Below, one piece after another: positions 22,897 through 34,310 of a stretch of DNA of 64,000 nt. The position numbers were made by a program, and so were the translations under genes. Position 1 is the stretch's first letter. Every line of letters starts with the position of its first letter. Under the pieces are notes generated by a model that worked only from the letters and a program-made list of their open reading frames with translations, did no database searches and was not told the DNA's origin. The DNA is from Thiohalocapsa halophila (GTDB taxonomy: Bacteria; Pseudomonadota; Gammaproteobacteria; Chromatiales; Chromatiaceae). The DNA lies in the NCBI RefSeq assembly GCF_016583825.1, contig NZ_NRRV01000007.1:49010-113009 (forward strand), written 5' to 3'.

Positions 22897-23406
22897 TCAG
22901 GCGCTGCCCGGGCGTTTGCGCTTCACAGCCGCTGCGAGCAGCCGATCACGGCCCGCCGTCAAGTAGGTCAGGACCAGCCCGCCGTAGAACAGCGCCGAGC
23001 CGACGAGCAGGCCGGACAGCCCCCACAGCCAGACCAAGGCGCCGGCAGAGAGTCCGAGGCCGGCGCCGTAGCCCGCAAGCGATGCGGCTGTCGCCGGCGC
23101 GCGCAGCCGTAACAGAACCAGGGCAGTCGCAGCGGCGAAGACCAGCGCTTTGATCCCCACCATGGCGTGCAGCAGGTTGGCGAGCGCTGCATCCGCACCG
23201 GCCGGCGCTTGCAGCATGAGCGCGGCCACCGCGCCAAGACCTGCTCCCAGCGCGACGGAAGCCGTCACCACGGCTCCACCCGCAACGCCCGGGAGCGCGC
23301 CAAGTGCCGATGGCGTACGGCCCCGGGGCGCGGCATGCAGCGGGACGGCCGCCGTGCCGCCCGGCACCGCCGGGGTTGCTTGCTCATCGGTGCCCTGTCT
23401 GGCCAT
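22897..23406 (-). CDS. Membrane protein of unknown function
   Basis: A 169-residue protein with about four hydrophobic segments in its C-terminal two thirds and a Pro/Ala/Thr-rich N-terminus. GGAGG six bases before the ATG at 23406 fixes the start. No family recognised. Confidence 0.65.
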   Translation of the reverse strand: MARQGTDEQATPAVPGGTAAVPLHAAPRGRTPSALGALPGVAGGAVVTASVALGAGLGAVAALMLQAPAGADAALANLLHAMVGIKALVFAAATALVLLRLRAPATAASLAGYGAGLGLSAGALVWLWGLSGLLVGSALFYGGLVLTYLTAGRDRLLAAAVKRKRPGSA

Positions 23407-23608
23407 GATGACCTCCGCTGCTGTGGGGAACGCTCTTGGGTCGATTCTGCGCTCGTTGATCGGGCAGCTCAACCGCAGGCGACGCCTGTCGCCATCGCCA
23501 TGCACCCCACCCGCGCCCGGCCCTCGCAACACCAAGGACGCTGGCAGAGACTCTGGAATCCTTCACTGTTACCAACACACCGCTGGGCGTGAAACACCGG
23601 GATTCCCT

Positions 23609-24085
23609 ATGCATCTGGCCCTGCCAAGACCAGACCTGGCCCTGACGCTGGAGCGGCTCGGTATCGCGCTGACCGAGGTCGAGCGCTTGGCTCCGATTCC
23701 CGGCAGCTATTGGGGACCGCCCGAGGCGGGCCTCATCGGCCATCGACTCTATGTCCGCGGCGACACGCCGCTACACTCGGCGCTGCACGAGGCCTGCCAC
23801 TATGTCTGCATGCCCGAGGCACGCCGGCGCAGTCTGCACACGGACGCCGGTGGCGACGACGCCGAGGAGAGCGCGGTCTGCTACCTGCAGATCCGTATCG
23901 CCGACCAACTGCCGGGCGTGGGCGCCGAGCGCCTGTGCCGGGATATGGATGCCTGGGGCTACAGCTTTCGCCTGGGCTCCGCCTGGGACTGGTACCAACA
24001 GGACGCCGACGATGCCCGAGCGCTGCTGTTGCACTGGGGCATACTGGCGAGCGACGGTACTCCCACATGGCGCTGCCGACGCTGA
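23609..24085 (+). CDS. Putative HEXXH-motif protein of unknown function
   Basis: A 158-residue protein with the zinc-binding pentapeptide HEACH in LHSALHEACHYVCMP (about residues 61-65), followed by an acidic pair in GDDAEESAVCYLQIRIAD that could supply a third ligand. This pattern suggests a small gluzincin-like metallopeptidase fold, but no named family is recognised and activity is not shown. No signal peptide. Confidence 0.65.
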   Translation: MHLALPRPDLALTLERLGIALTEVERLAPIPGSYWGPPEAGLIGHRLYVRGDTPLHSALHEACHYVCMPEARRRSLHTDAGGDDAEESAVCYLQIRIADQLPGVGAERLCRDMDAWGYSFRLGSAWDWYQQDADDARALLLHWGILASDGTPTWRCRR

Positions 24086-24237
24086 GCGCTCCGCCCTATA
24101 CTGTCCGGGCGGCTGCGCTGCCCGGGTCCTGCGGTCTGCATCCCGCGATCCGGTCCGCTTCGCCTGTGCCGGGCTGGCGCACTCGCGCGCTGCGGCCATT
24201 GCGCCATAATGACCTCAATCCACAGGAGACCTTTTTG

Positions 24238-24864
24238 ATGAATCTGCGTTGGAGTGTGCTTGCCTTAGTATGTCTGTTGCTGCCGGCACTCGCGCAGGCC
24301 GACGACCATGCCCCGGCTGCGGTCCAGTCGTTTCCGCCGAGCATGCCGCCTAGCGGCGCACCGATGCAGCCGCCGGCACCGGTTCCCGCGCCGCGGTTCC
24401 CGCCGCCGGCCCAAACGGCGGCGTCGGAACAGGGCACGGGCGAGGCGCCGATGCCCCCCGAGTACGACGCCGACACGGGCCGCATCGCCTTCGATTTTGC
24501 GGGACTCAGGCTGACCCAGAGCCGCAGCGACGACGCCTACCTGCTGGACATCGACCTGCGCGGGCTGCCGCCCGAGCAGGTACAGATCCGACCCGCCGGG
24601 GGCGGCCTGCTGCTGGCGGTGCGCCGCACAGCAGAGACCAGCCGCGAAGAGACCCTCGAGGGCGGCCGCGGCTACCGGCGCAGCTGGGGCTTTTCCACCG
24701 GTCAGCGCGTCAAGCGCCTGCCGGCCCCGCCGGATGCAGACGTGCGCAACCTGCAGCGCACGGACGCCGACGGGTCCATCCGGGTTCGCATTCCGCGGCG
24801 GGCCGACCTGCCCGGATACGGGCCGCCAGCGCCCGAGACGGCACCGCAGGAGCCGCAGCAATGA
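24238..24864 (+). CDS. Secreted Hsp20/alpha-crystallin-like protein
   Basis: A 208-residue protein with a clear signal peptide (MNLRWSVLALVCLLLPALAQA), a Pro-rich linker (about 25-75), and a C-terminal domain (about 85-195) with the strand pattern of an alpha-crystallin domain: DAYLLDIDLRGLPPEQVQI, GGGLLLAVRR, and a late FSTGQRVKRLPAPPDADV...DGSIRVRIPRR. CAGGAGA precedes the ATG. Most Hsp20 proteins are cytoplasmic, so a periplasmic or secreted form is unusual. The stop overlaps the next gene start by 4 bp. Confidence 0.7.
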   Translation: MNLRWSVLALVCLLLPALAQADDHAPAAVQSFPPSMPPSGAPMQPPAPVPAPRFPPPAQTAASEQGTGEAPMPPEYDADTGRIAFDFAGLRLTQSRSDDAYLLDIDLRGLPPEQVQIRPAGGGLLLAVRRTAETSREETLEGGRGYRRSWGFSTGQRVKRLPAPPDADVRNLQRTDADGSIRVRIPRRADLPGYGPPAPETAPQEPQQ

Positions 24865-25265
24865 GCGACGGCTTCGACACGCCCCAGGCCGCCGAAGACG
24901 CCTACTACGACGCGCTCGAGTCCCGCGATGCGGACCTCATGGCCCGCGTCTGGGACGACTCGCCCGACGTCGCCTGCATGCTGCCCATGCAGCCCATCGT
25001 CCACGGCGTGCAGGTGCGCAACATGATGCGCGATCTCCTGCGCAGCGACGTGCCCATCGACATCCGGGTCACCCACATCCGCTGGGTGGGGCTCGGCGAC
25101 GTGGCCATCCACTACGCCCAGGAGCACAACAACGCCGCGCAGGCGCCGCCGGATGCCCCGGGCATCTTCGCCACCAATGTGTTCCGCCGCCGCGGGGACG
25201 CCGGCTGGACCATGATCCTGCACCAGAACTCGCCGCCGCCGCCGGACGGGCCACCGCGTCGCTGA
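24861..25265 (+). CDS. SnoaL/NTF2-like protein
   Basis: A 134-residue protein with the cone-shaped NTF2/ketosteroid-isomerase pattern: DAYYDALESRDADLMARVWDDSPDV at the N-terminus and TNVFRRRGDAGWTMILHQNS at the C-terminus, as in the DUF4440/SnoaL_3 families. It overlaps the upstream Hsp20-like gene by ATGA, so the two are coupled. The substrate cannot be inferred. Confidence 0.8.
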   Translation: MSDGFDTPQAAEDAYYDALESRDADLMARVWDDSPDVACMLPMQPIVHGVQVRNMMRDLLRSDVPIDIRVTHIRWVGLGDVAIHYAQEHNNAAQAPPDAPGIFATNVFRRRGDAGWTMILHQNSPPPPDGPPRR

Positions 25266-25290
25266 GCGCCGACGCCAGCCAGAGCAACGC

Positions 25291-26648
<1,358 letters not shown>

Positions 26649-26655
<7 letters not shown>

Positions 26656-27251
26656 CCGCTTTCCATGGCCGCCGCCTGCTGCTCGTCCAAGGCGTCGGCG
26701 ATGTAGGCGAGCGCGAGGCCGGTCTCGCGCGTCCAGCTGAGCTCCACGTGCCAGCCGGCACCGCCGTCCCAGACATGCACCGCCCGGCCCTCGCCGCGGC
26801 GGATGGCGATCTGCTTGCGCCCCGGCGTGACCGCATCCGCCGGGAAGCTGCTGCGATCCTCGCCCTCGCCGTACTTGCTGCGCAGGATCTGATACAGATC
26901 CTCGTAGTGGAGCTTCGAGGCGATGCGGTGATCCCGCAGGACCTTATAGATGGCCCCCCGCCAGGCGAGCACGTAAACCCGGTCCCGGCCTTCGTAGTAG
27001 ATGAGCGCGACGCGCTCGCCCTGGTCCTGCCGCAGGGCGGGGGGCTGCTGCTGCGCCAGGGCATTGACGTCGCCGCCGAGGCAGTAGCGGTTGAACACCA
27101 GCTTGAGACAGGGCTGCGGCGCATTGGCGGCCGCTGCGGGCCCCGACAGCACCAGCGACGATACCGCGCCCATCGCTGCGGCCAGCGCCGCGCATAGAAC
27201 CGCGAGCGCAAGCGGCCATCGCCGCGTGACGGGGTCGTGCTGTGGGCTCAT
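26649..27251 (-). CDS. Signal-anchored protein of unknown function
   Basis: A 200-residue protein with an N-terminal hydrophobic anchor or signal (about 12-40) and a soluble periplasmic part beginning with the cysteine-containing QPCLKLVFNRYCLGGD. It contains short basic and aromatic patches but no recognised family. The ATG at 27251 is preferred because the hydrophobic segment follows directly. Confidence 0.7.
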
Positions 27252-27482
27252 GAGCGTCCCTGGAACTGCCGAAAGGGTCGAGAGGATACCGCATCGGCGC
27301 TGGGTTTTTGCGCCTGGTCGCAGCCTGCACGACGCCGGCGCACCGTCGCTGGCGCGGTGGCCGCGCGCTTGGATTAACGGCATCTCCGAGCCTTCCCGTG
27401 GCCCTTGACGCGAGCGCGGAGAACGGGCGGAATCTCGGCTCCGTCAAGCTCGGCTCAGTCAACTACCAACGGAGACACCGCC

Positions 27483-27908
27483 ATGCCTTCAGTCAAGTCC
27501 CAGCACGCCGGCGACATGGTCTTCGAGACCTACGCGGGAGACTACAAAATCATGAACGACGTGCCGCCGACACCCGAGTGGGGCGGCAAGGGCCGGCATC
27601 CGACGCCGCCGGACTATTTCGTCGCGTCGCTGTCATCGTGCATCGCCGCTTTCGTGCAGCAGTACTGCAGCCAGCACGACATCGACGCCACCGGGATGTA
27701 TGTCGAGATCCACTACGAAAAGGCCGTCGACCCCGCCCACCTGAAAGAGCTCATGGTGGACGTGCACCTGCCCAACGCCGACGTCGGCAAGCGCGCCGAG
27801 GCCCTCAAGCGCGTCTCCGGCCACTGCACGGTGCACGAGACCATTTGTAAGATGGAGGGCCTGCCCATCAACATTCACGACAGCACCGGGCAGGTGGCGG
27901 AGGCGTAG
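27483..27908 (+). CDS. OsmC family protein
   Basis: A 141-residue OsmC/Ohr-fold protein. Members are thiol-dependent peroxidases, and this one has two conserved cysteines in SLSSCIAAFVQQYC and SGHCTVHETI. CGGAGA lies upstream of the ATG. The precise substrate (organic hydroperoxide or other) is not evident. Confidence 0.88.
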   Translation: MPSVKSQHAGDMVFETYAGDYKIMNDVPPTPEWGGKGRHPTPPDYFVASLSSCIAAFVQQYCSQHDIDATGMYVEIHYEKAVDPAHLKELMVDVHLPNADVGKRAEALKRVSGHCTVHETICKMEGLPINIHDSTGQVAEA

Positions 27909-27920
27909 GGACCAGTACCG

Positions 27921-27958
27921 AGGGCCGAGGGCCGAGGGCCGAGGGCCGAGGGCCGAGG
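27921..27958. repeat. Heptamer repeat (GGGCCGA) after osmC-like gene
   Basis: Five GAGGGCC-type units begin about 12 bp after the stop codon. The unit differs by one base from the GGGCTGA array seen after guaB and elsewhere, so this is a homogenised variant of the same repeat family. Confidence 0.75.
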
Positions 27959-28077
27959 ATGCACATCGGGCTGTCCCTCGGGCCCGGCGGCTCGGCGTCC
28001 GCTCTAATCTCGGGCAGGTGCTGGCACACCGCAGATCGGGCAAGTCTTTGCTGGCGCCCCTGGAAATCGGGTGGGCG

Positions 28078-28165
28078 CTAGGTCGGGTTAGCGCTAGCGT
28101 AACTCGACACACAACGGCTTACGCGAGCCACTTGCCGGGTGACGCTGCGCTTACCCGACCTAACC
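28078..28165. repeat. REP-like palindrome pair
   Basis: GCTAGGTCGGGTTAGCGC with TAGCGTAACTCGAC is followed about 40 bp later by the inverse CGCTTACCCGACCTAACC. This is the typical form of a bacterial REP doublet (BIME-like). No gene between 27909 and 28204. Confidence 0.7.
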
Positions 28166-28204
28166 GGGATTCTCGCTCAGTCTCGCCGACCCCGGTCAGT
28201 GGGC

Positions 28205-28855
28205 TCAGCCGTCGGCGAAGCCGGCGTCTTTGTGCGAGCCGTCGCAGAAGGGCTTGTTCTTCGACGCACCGCAGCGGCACAGGAAGGCCTTCTCTCCTTC
28301 CCAGGCCACGCGCCCGCTGGCGGCGCGAATGCTGAGATTGCCTTCCATCATCAGCGGGCCGTTGGGGGTACGCTTGACCTTGAGGGGGCCGCCGCGGGCG
28401 CTCAGCCCCGGCCCGGTCTCGCCGACGGCACCGAAGTCTTCGAAGCCGCTCCCGAGATGGCTGTTGTCGCAGAAGGGCTTGTTGCCCGATGCCCCGCAGC
28501 GGCACAGCGCCGCCCGGAAGCGGGTGCCGGCCATGTCCACCGCGGCGTCATCGATGTCCAGCTCGCCGGTGAGGTACAGCGGGCCGTTGTAGACCACGCC
28601 GACGGTATTCTCGGCGGGCGCATGCTCGGGCTCGCCGGACTTGTCGGTGTAGCTCAAGGCGCCGCTCGGGCAGCGCTCGCAGACGTCGCGGACCTCGGCG
28701 CGGCTCACCTCGTCCGGCACGCACCAGGGCTTGCGATCGCCGACGAAGAGGCTGTTGGCGGCGCTGCCGCACTCGCCGATGTGGATGCACAGGCGCTCGT
28801 CCCAGTGCACATCGATGTCGCTGCCCGGAAAGTCGTGGATCGGCTTCTCGCTCAT
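28205..28855 (-). CDS. CDGSH iron-sulfur protein with N-terminal Fer4_19-type domain
   Basis: A 216-residue protein with an N-terminal divergent 4Fe-4S mono-cluster domain (CIHIGECG, then CERCPSGAL) and two CDGSH-type zinc-finger-like domains (CRCGASGNKPFCDNSH and CRCGASKNKPFCDGSH), each able to bind a [2Fe-2S] cluster with three Cys and one His. Such proteins are thought to transfer electrons or clusters; no partner is adjacent. The ATG at 28855 starts MSEKPIHDFPG. Confidence 0.9.
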   Translation of the reverse strand: MSEKPIHDFPGSDIDVHWDERLCIHIGECGSAANSLFVGDRKPWCVPDEVSRAEVRDVCERCPSGALSYTDKSGEPEHAPAENTVGVVYNGPLYLTGELDIDDAAVDMAGTRFRAALCRCGASGNKPFCDNSHLGSGFEDFGAVGETGPGLSARGGPLKVKRTPNGPLMMEGNLSIRAASGRVAWEGEKAFLCRCGASKNKPFCDGSHKDAGFADG

Positions 28856-29077
28856 GCTGCTCTCCCAAGGGGGCTCGGGTTGGCTGATGGAAAAGGGCTG
28901 GCGGGCACGGTACCCGACAAGCGGTTGATAGACCACCCGCCGCGCAGGCGTCGAGTGCAACGCCCGCGTGCATCGAGTCGTCGCCCGCCGCGCCGGGCAA
29001 CGACGCGCCAAGCAGCCATAGGCCCAGAGCGCACATGACTACCCGGCCCGGCGAGACACAGGGGAAACCGGTCGGGT

Positions 29078-30518
<1,441 letters not shown>

Positions 30519-30546
30519 CGGCCGGCCGACCACCGAGGGGCACGCC

Positions 30547-31983
30547 ATGGGCCAGGATATCACCGACACCCGCTTCACCCGTGCGGACTTCGCGGAGTTC
30601 GAGGCTAGGCTCAAGGCCGAGACGGACCTGCTCGCCAGCTGGTTCGATGACGACCGCTTCGCCGACACCCCGCGCGAGGGCGGCTTCGAGATGGAGGCCT
30701 GGCTGGTGGACCGCCGGCACACGGCGCCGGCGCCCGTCATCGAGGCGCTGCTGGCGGCCCTCGACGACCACCTCGTCGTCCCCGAGCTGGCGCAGTTCAA
30801 TCTGGAGCTGAACGGCACGCCGGTGCGGCTCACCGGCGACGCCTTGAGCCGCCTCGCCACCGAGCTGACCCATACCCTCGCCAGGGTGCGCGCGGCCGCG
30901 GCCGAGCTGGGCGCCAATGTGGTGACCTGCGGCATCCTGCCGACGCTGCGCGCCGAGCACTTGGTCATGGCCCGCATGACCCCGCGCGAGCGCTACCGGG
31001 CGCTCAACGAGCAGATCCTGCGCCTGCGTGAGGGCACGCCCATCTGGCTGGAGATCCACGGCGAGCAGCCGCTCACCTTCGAGCAGCAGGACGTGATGCT
31101 GGAGGCGGCCGCGACCTCCTTCCAGATCCATCTCAAGATGAACGCCCGGGAGTCCGGGCGCATCTTCAACGCCTCCAAGATCCTGTCCGCGCCCATGGTG
31201 GCGCTGGCGGCGAACTCGCCCTTCCTGTTCGGCCGCGAGCTCTGGTGCGAGACGCGCATCCCGCTGTTCGAGCAATCCGTCTCCGTCGGCGGCAGCCCGC
31301 TGCGCGAGCGTGTCGGCTTTGGCATCAACTATGCGCAGCACTCGGTGCTGGACGCCTTTCGCGCCAATGTGCGCCGCTACCCGGTGCTGCTGCCGCACTT
31401 GATGGACACACCCATTGAAGCGCTGGCGCATCTGCGCCTGCACAATGGCACCATCTGGCGCTGGAACCGCCCGCTGATCGGCTTTGACGAGTGCCCCGGC
31501 CATGACCCGGTGCCGCACCTGCGCATGGAGCACCGCGTCGCCGCGGCGGGCCCGAGCGTGGCAGACAATGTCGCCAACGCCGCCTTCTATTTCGGCGCCG
31601 TGCACGCCATGGCCGCCGCCGAGGAGCCGCCGGAGCGGCGCATCTCCTTCCCGCAGGCGCGCACCAATTTCTATCTGGCAGCGGAGTACGGGCTGGACGC
31701 CGAGCTCCCCTGGGTCGAGGCGCAGCGCGTCAAGCTGCCGGAGATTATCCTGGAGCGCTTGCTGCCCCTGGCCCACGCCGGCCTCGCGGATCTGGGCATC
31801 GACGCCGCCGAGCGCGAGCACTGGCTCGGGATCATCGAGCAACGGGTGCGCACCAAGCGAACCGGCACGCTCTGGCAGCGGGCCTGGGTGGCGCGGCACG
31901 GGCGCGACTGGGAAGGCCTCACCGAGGCCTATCTCGCCCACCAGGCGACGGCGAAACCGGTGCATGAATGGACGCTGGATTGA
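30547..31983 (+). CDS. GCS2-type glutamate-cysteine ligase family protein
   Basis: A 478-residue ATP-dependent carboxylate-amine ligase of the glutamate-cysteine ligase type 2 family. It has the N-terminal acidic segment GGFEMEAWLVD, PELAQFNLELNG, NASKILSAPMVALAANSPFLFG and R/H-rich substrate motifs. It starts 28 bp after murU and is followed by an M14-type hydrolase gene, a ligase-hydrolase pairing. Its real substrate may not be cysteine; homologues in this family are often misannotated. Confidence 0.75.
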   Translation: MGQDITDTRFTRADFAEFEARLKAETDLLASWFDDDRFADTPREGGFEMEAWLVDRRHTAPAPVIEALLAALDDHLVVPELAQFNLELNGTPVRLTGDALSRLATELTHTLARVRAAAAELGANVVTCGILPTLRAEHLVMARMTPRERYRALNEQILRLREGTPIWLEIHGEQPLTFEQQDVMLEAAATSFQIHLKMNARESGRIFNASKILSAPMVALAANSPFLFGRELWCETRIPLFEQSVSVGGSPLRERVGFGINYAQHSVLDAFRANVRRYPVLLPHLMDTPIEALAHLRLHNGTIWRWNRPLIGFDECPGHDPVPHLRMEHRVAAAGPSVADNVANAAFYFGAVHAMAAAEEPPERRISFPQARTNFYLAAEYGLDAELPWVEAQRVKLPEIILERLLPLAHAGLADLGIDAAEREHWLGIIEQRVRTKRTGTLWQRAWVARHGRDWEGLTEAYLAHQATAKPVHEWTLD

Positions 31984-31984
31984 C

Positions 31985-32009
31985 GAAGGGCTGAGGGCTA
32001 GGGCTGAGG
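31985..32009. repeat. Heptamer repeat (GGGCTGA) just after the GCS2-like stop codon
   Basis: GAAGGGCTGAGGGCTAGGGC-type sequence begins 2 bp after the stop and runs into TGATC, closely matching the arrangement directly after guaB. Confidence 0.7.
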
Positions 32010-32034
32010 GTGATCATTCTCAGGGCCAGCCTCG

Positions 32035-33201
32035 ATGGACCTCGGCGGGTATCCCCCGAAGCTGCCACGACGGCGCGCGTTGTCCGCCGGCAAGACAACC
32101 CAACTCCAGAAGCATGAGAGCCTAACCTTGTCCGTGAAAGCCGCAACCCTCGCCAACGACCACGCCGATCCGCTCGTGGAGCTCGACCATCTGCCGTCGG
32201 GTCTGCTGGACTGCGACGCCGCCGGGCTGGGCCGCTTTCTGGACGGCCCGACGCTGATCCAGCTAGCCGGCCAGCGCGAGCCGGCGCTCTTCGTCTCCGT
32301 GTTGATGCACGGCAACGAGACCGTCGGCTGGGAGGCTATGCGCCGACTGCTGCTGGACTTCGACGTTGGCGGCGGCCAACGCAGCCTGCCGCGCTCACTC
32401 GCGCTTTTCATCGGCAACCCCCGCGCCGCCGCCGCCGGCATGCGCCACCTGCCCGAGCAGCCGGACTTCAACCGCGTCTGGCCCGGCTCGGAGCTACCGG
32501 CGACACCGGCGCACGGCGTCATGCAGCAGGTGACTGCCCGCATGGCCGAGCGCGGACTCTTCGCCAGCGTCGACCTGCACAACAACACCGGCACCAACCC
32601 GCACTACGCCTGCGTCAATGTCATCGGCAATCGCTACCTGCGCTTGGCGACGCTGTTCTCCCGCACGGTGGTCTACTTTACCCGTCCCCGGGGCGTGCAG
32701 TCCCAGGCCATGGCCGAGCTCTGCCCGGCCATCACGGTAGAATGCGGCAAGGTCCGGGATCGGCTGGGCGTCGAGCATGCGCTGGAGCTCGTCGACGCCT
32801 GCTTGCACCTTGCGGAGATTCCGGATACGCCCATGCCGATGCACGACATCGACCTCTTCCACACCGTGGCGCAGATGAAGGTGCCCGAGGACATCGACTT
32901 CGCCTTCCCGCCGGCCAAGGCACCGCTGGTGCTCTCGCCGACGCTGGAGCATCTGAATTTTCGCGAGCTGCCGGCGGGCACCGCCTTCGCGCGCTGCGGC
33001 CAGGGGCAGCCGCCGCTAGACGTGCGCGACGAGTGGGGCCGCGACGTCACCCGCCGATATTTCACCTGCGAAGACGGCGAGCTGCGCCTCAAGCTGCCGG
33101 TGATGCCCTCCATGCTCACCTGCGATGCCGAGGTCATTCGCCAAGACTGCCTCGGCTATCTCCTGGAGCGCTACGACAAGCACCTGCCGCCGCGGGGCTG
33201 A
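32035..33201 (+). CDS. M14-type zinc hydrolase (succinylglutamate desuccinylase/aspartoacylase-like)
   Basis: A protein of up to 388 residues with zinc-ligand motifs HGNETVGWEA and VDLHNNTG, and the following NPHYACVN, matching the AstE/ASPA group. A carboxy-terminal substrate-binding domain follows. The start is unsure; a downstream GTG or TTG near 32128 would begin at SVKAATLANDHADP. It probably cleaves an amide bond in a small amino-acid conjugate. Cotranscription with the ligase gene is likely (52 bp gap). Confidence 0.75.
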   Translation: MDLGGYPPKLPRRRALSAGKTTQLQKHESLTLSVKAATLANDHADPLVELDHLPSGLLDCDAAGLGRFLDGPTLIQLAGQREPALFVSVLMHGNETVGWEAMRRLLLDFDVGGGQRSLPRSLALFIGNPRAAAAGMRHLPEQPDFNRVWPGSELPATPAHGVMQQVTARMAERGLFASVDLHNNTGTNPHYACVNVIGNRYLRLATLFSRTVVYFTRPRGVQSQAMAELCPAITVECGKVRDRLGVEHALELVDACLHLAEIPDTPMPMHDIDLFHTVAQMKVPEDIDFAFPPAKAPLVLSPTLEHLNFRELPAGTAFARCGQGQPPLDVRDEWGRDVTRRYFTCEDGELRLKLPVMPSMLTCDAEVIRQDCLGYLLERYDKHLPPRG

Positions 33202-33292
33202 GCGCGCGGCGGCGACCCGCGGGAGCGAGCCGGGCCCCTGCCCCGCTTGGCGGATAACCAGCTCGCAGTCAACATTCGAGCGTCGGGCCTCC

Positions 33293-33315
33293 TGGCGTCG
33301 GCCCGACCTACGAAG
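33293..33315. repeat. Partial REP-like palindrome
   Basis: GGCGTCGGCCCGACCTACG shares the core of the REP-like element near 9974 and 28078. It lies in the gap between the M14-type gene and the VanZ-like gene. Confidence 0.45.
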
Positions 33316-33688
33316 CATCCCTGCCCGGTCTCGCTTGCGTGACCGCCAAGCGCAGCCCATGCCAGAGGCCGACGCCGAGGGCATCGGCGGCGAAGTCGAG
33401 CGCGGATGCCTGGCGGTATACCAGCAGCCCCTGCACCAGCTCGATGCCGAGACCATAGCCCAACAGCAGACCAAGCCGCCACGGGAGGCTCGCGCGCCCG
33501 GGCCAGCCCGCCTCCGCCAGTGCGGCGAGCACCAGGAAGGCGGCGACGTGATTCAGCTTGCCCCAGCCGAGCCCGGGTGGATCCGGCTGGGGTGTCAGCG
33601 CCAGCCAGGTGATGGCCAGCATCGCTACGGCAAGCCCGAGCCGCGCGGCGGTGCGCATCGGATGAAGGACTTCGCGCCGAGCACTCAC
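33308..33688 (-). CDS. VanZ-like membrane protein
   Basis: A 126-residue protein with about four hydrophobic segments and the family pattern LGWGKLNHVAAFLVLAALAE ... LGYGLGIELVQGLLVYRQASALDFAADALG. VanZ-like proteins are membrane proteins of unclear function. Coupled to the upstream gene by a 4-bp overlap (33685-33688). Confidence 0.85.
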   Translation of the reverse strand: MSARREVLHPMRTAARLGLAVAMLAITWLALTPQPDPPGLGWGKLNHVAAFLVLAALAEAGWPGRASLPWRLGLLLGYGLGIELVQGLLVYRQASALDFAADALGVGLWHGLRLAVTQARPGRDAS

Positions 33689-34131
33689 GCCGCCTGCTCC
33701 ACCTGCGCAACACCCAATGCATAAAGCAGCAGCACCACGGCATAGCGCCCACCCTTGCCGGCCGCCGTCAGCACGAAGAACAGCCAGAAGGGCGCGCGCA
33801 TGAGCCCGGCGATGAAGGTGAGCGCATCACCCCCCACGGGCAGCCAGGCCATCAGCAGCGACCAGATGCCCCAGCGCGCATACCAGCGCCGGGCGGGCCG
33901 CAGCTGTCGCTCCTTGACCGGGAACCAGCGGCGGTCTTGATAGTGCATCAGCCAGCGGCCGATGACGTAGTTGACGGCGGCGCCCAGGGTGTTGCCGGCG
34001 GTGGCCCAGAGCCACAGCAGCCACGCATCGTAGCCGGCGGCGAGCAGCCCCACCAGCGCCAGCTCCGAGTAAAACGGCAGCAAGGTCGCGGCGACGAAGG
34101 CCGCGGTGAAGAGCCCGAGGTAGCCTTCCAT
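33685..34131 (-). CDS. YqaA-type VTT-domain membrane protein
   Basis: A 148-residue member of the YqaA branch of the DedA/VTT family: LLPFYSELALVGLLAAG, NTLGAAVNYVIGR and AWLPVGGDALTFIAGLMR are typical. Inner membrane, role possibly in lipid or membrane homeostasis. Overlaps the VanZ-like gene. Confidence 0.85.
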   Translation of the reverse strand: MEGYLGLFTAAFVAATLLPFYSELALVGLLAAGYDAWLLWLWATAGNTLGAAVNYVIGRWLMHYQDRRWFPVKERQLRPARRWYARWGIWSLLMAWLPVGGDALTFIAGLMRAPFWLFFVLTAAGKGGRYAVVLLLYALGVAQVEQAA

Positions 34132-34310
34132 CCGCTCCGCCCGGCGCTTGAGTCAGCGCACCACCGCGTTTCCGCGGCAAAGCAGCTGCACGCAGCAGAT
34201 GCTCGGGCGCATGATCCCGCGAGCTGCCACTACTGGCCGGCACCGTTGCAATCTGCACATGGGATTCGATACAGCTCGGATGCTTCGCGCCGGCCTTGGG
34301 CCGGCGAGCC

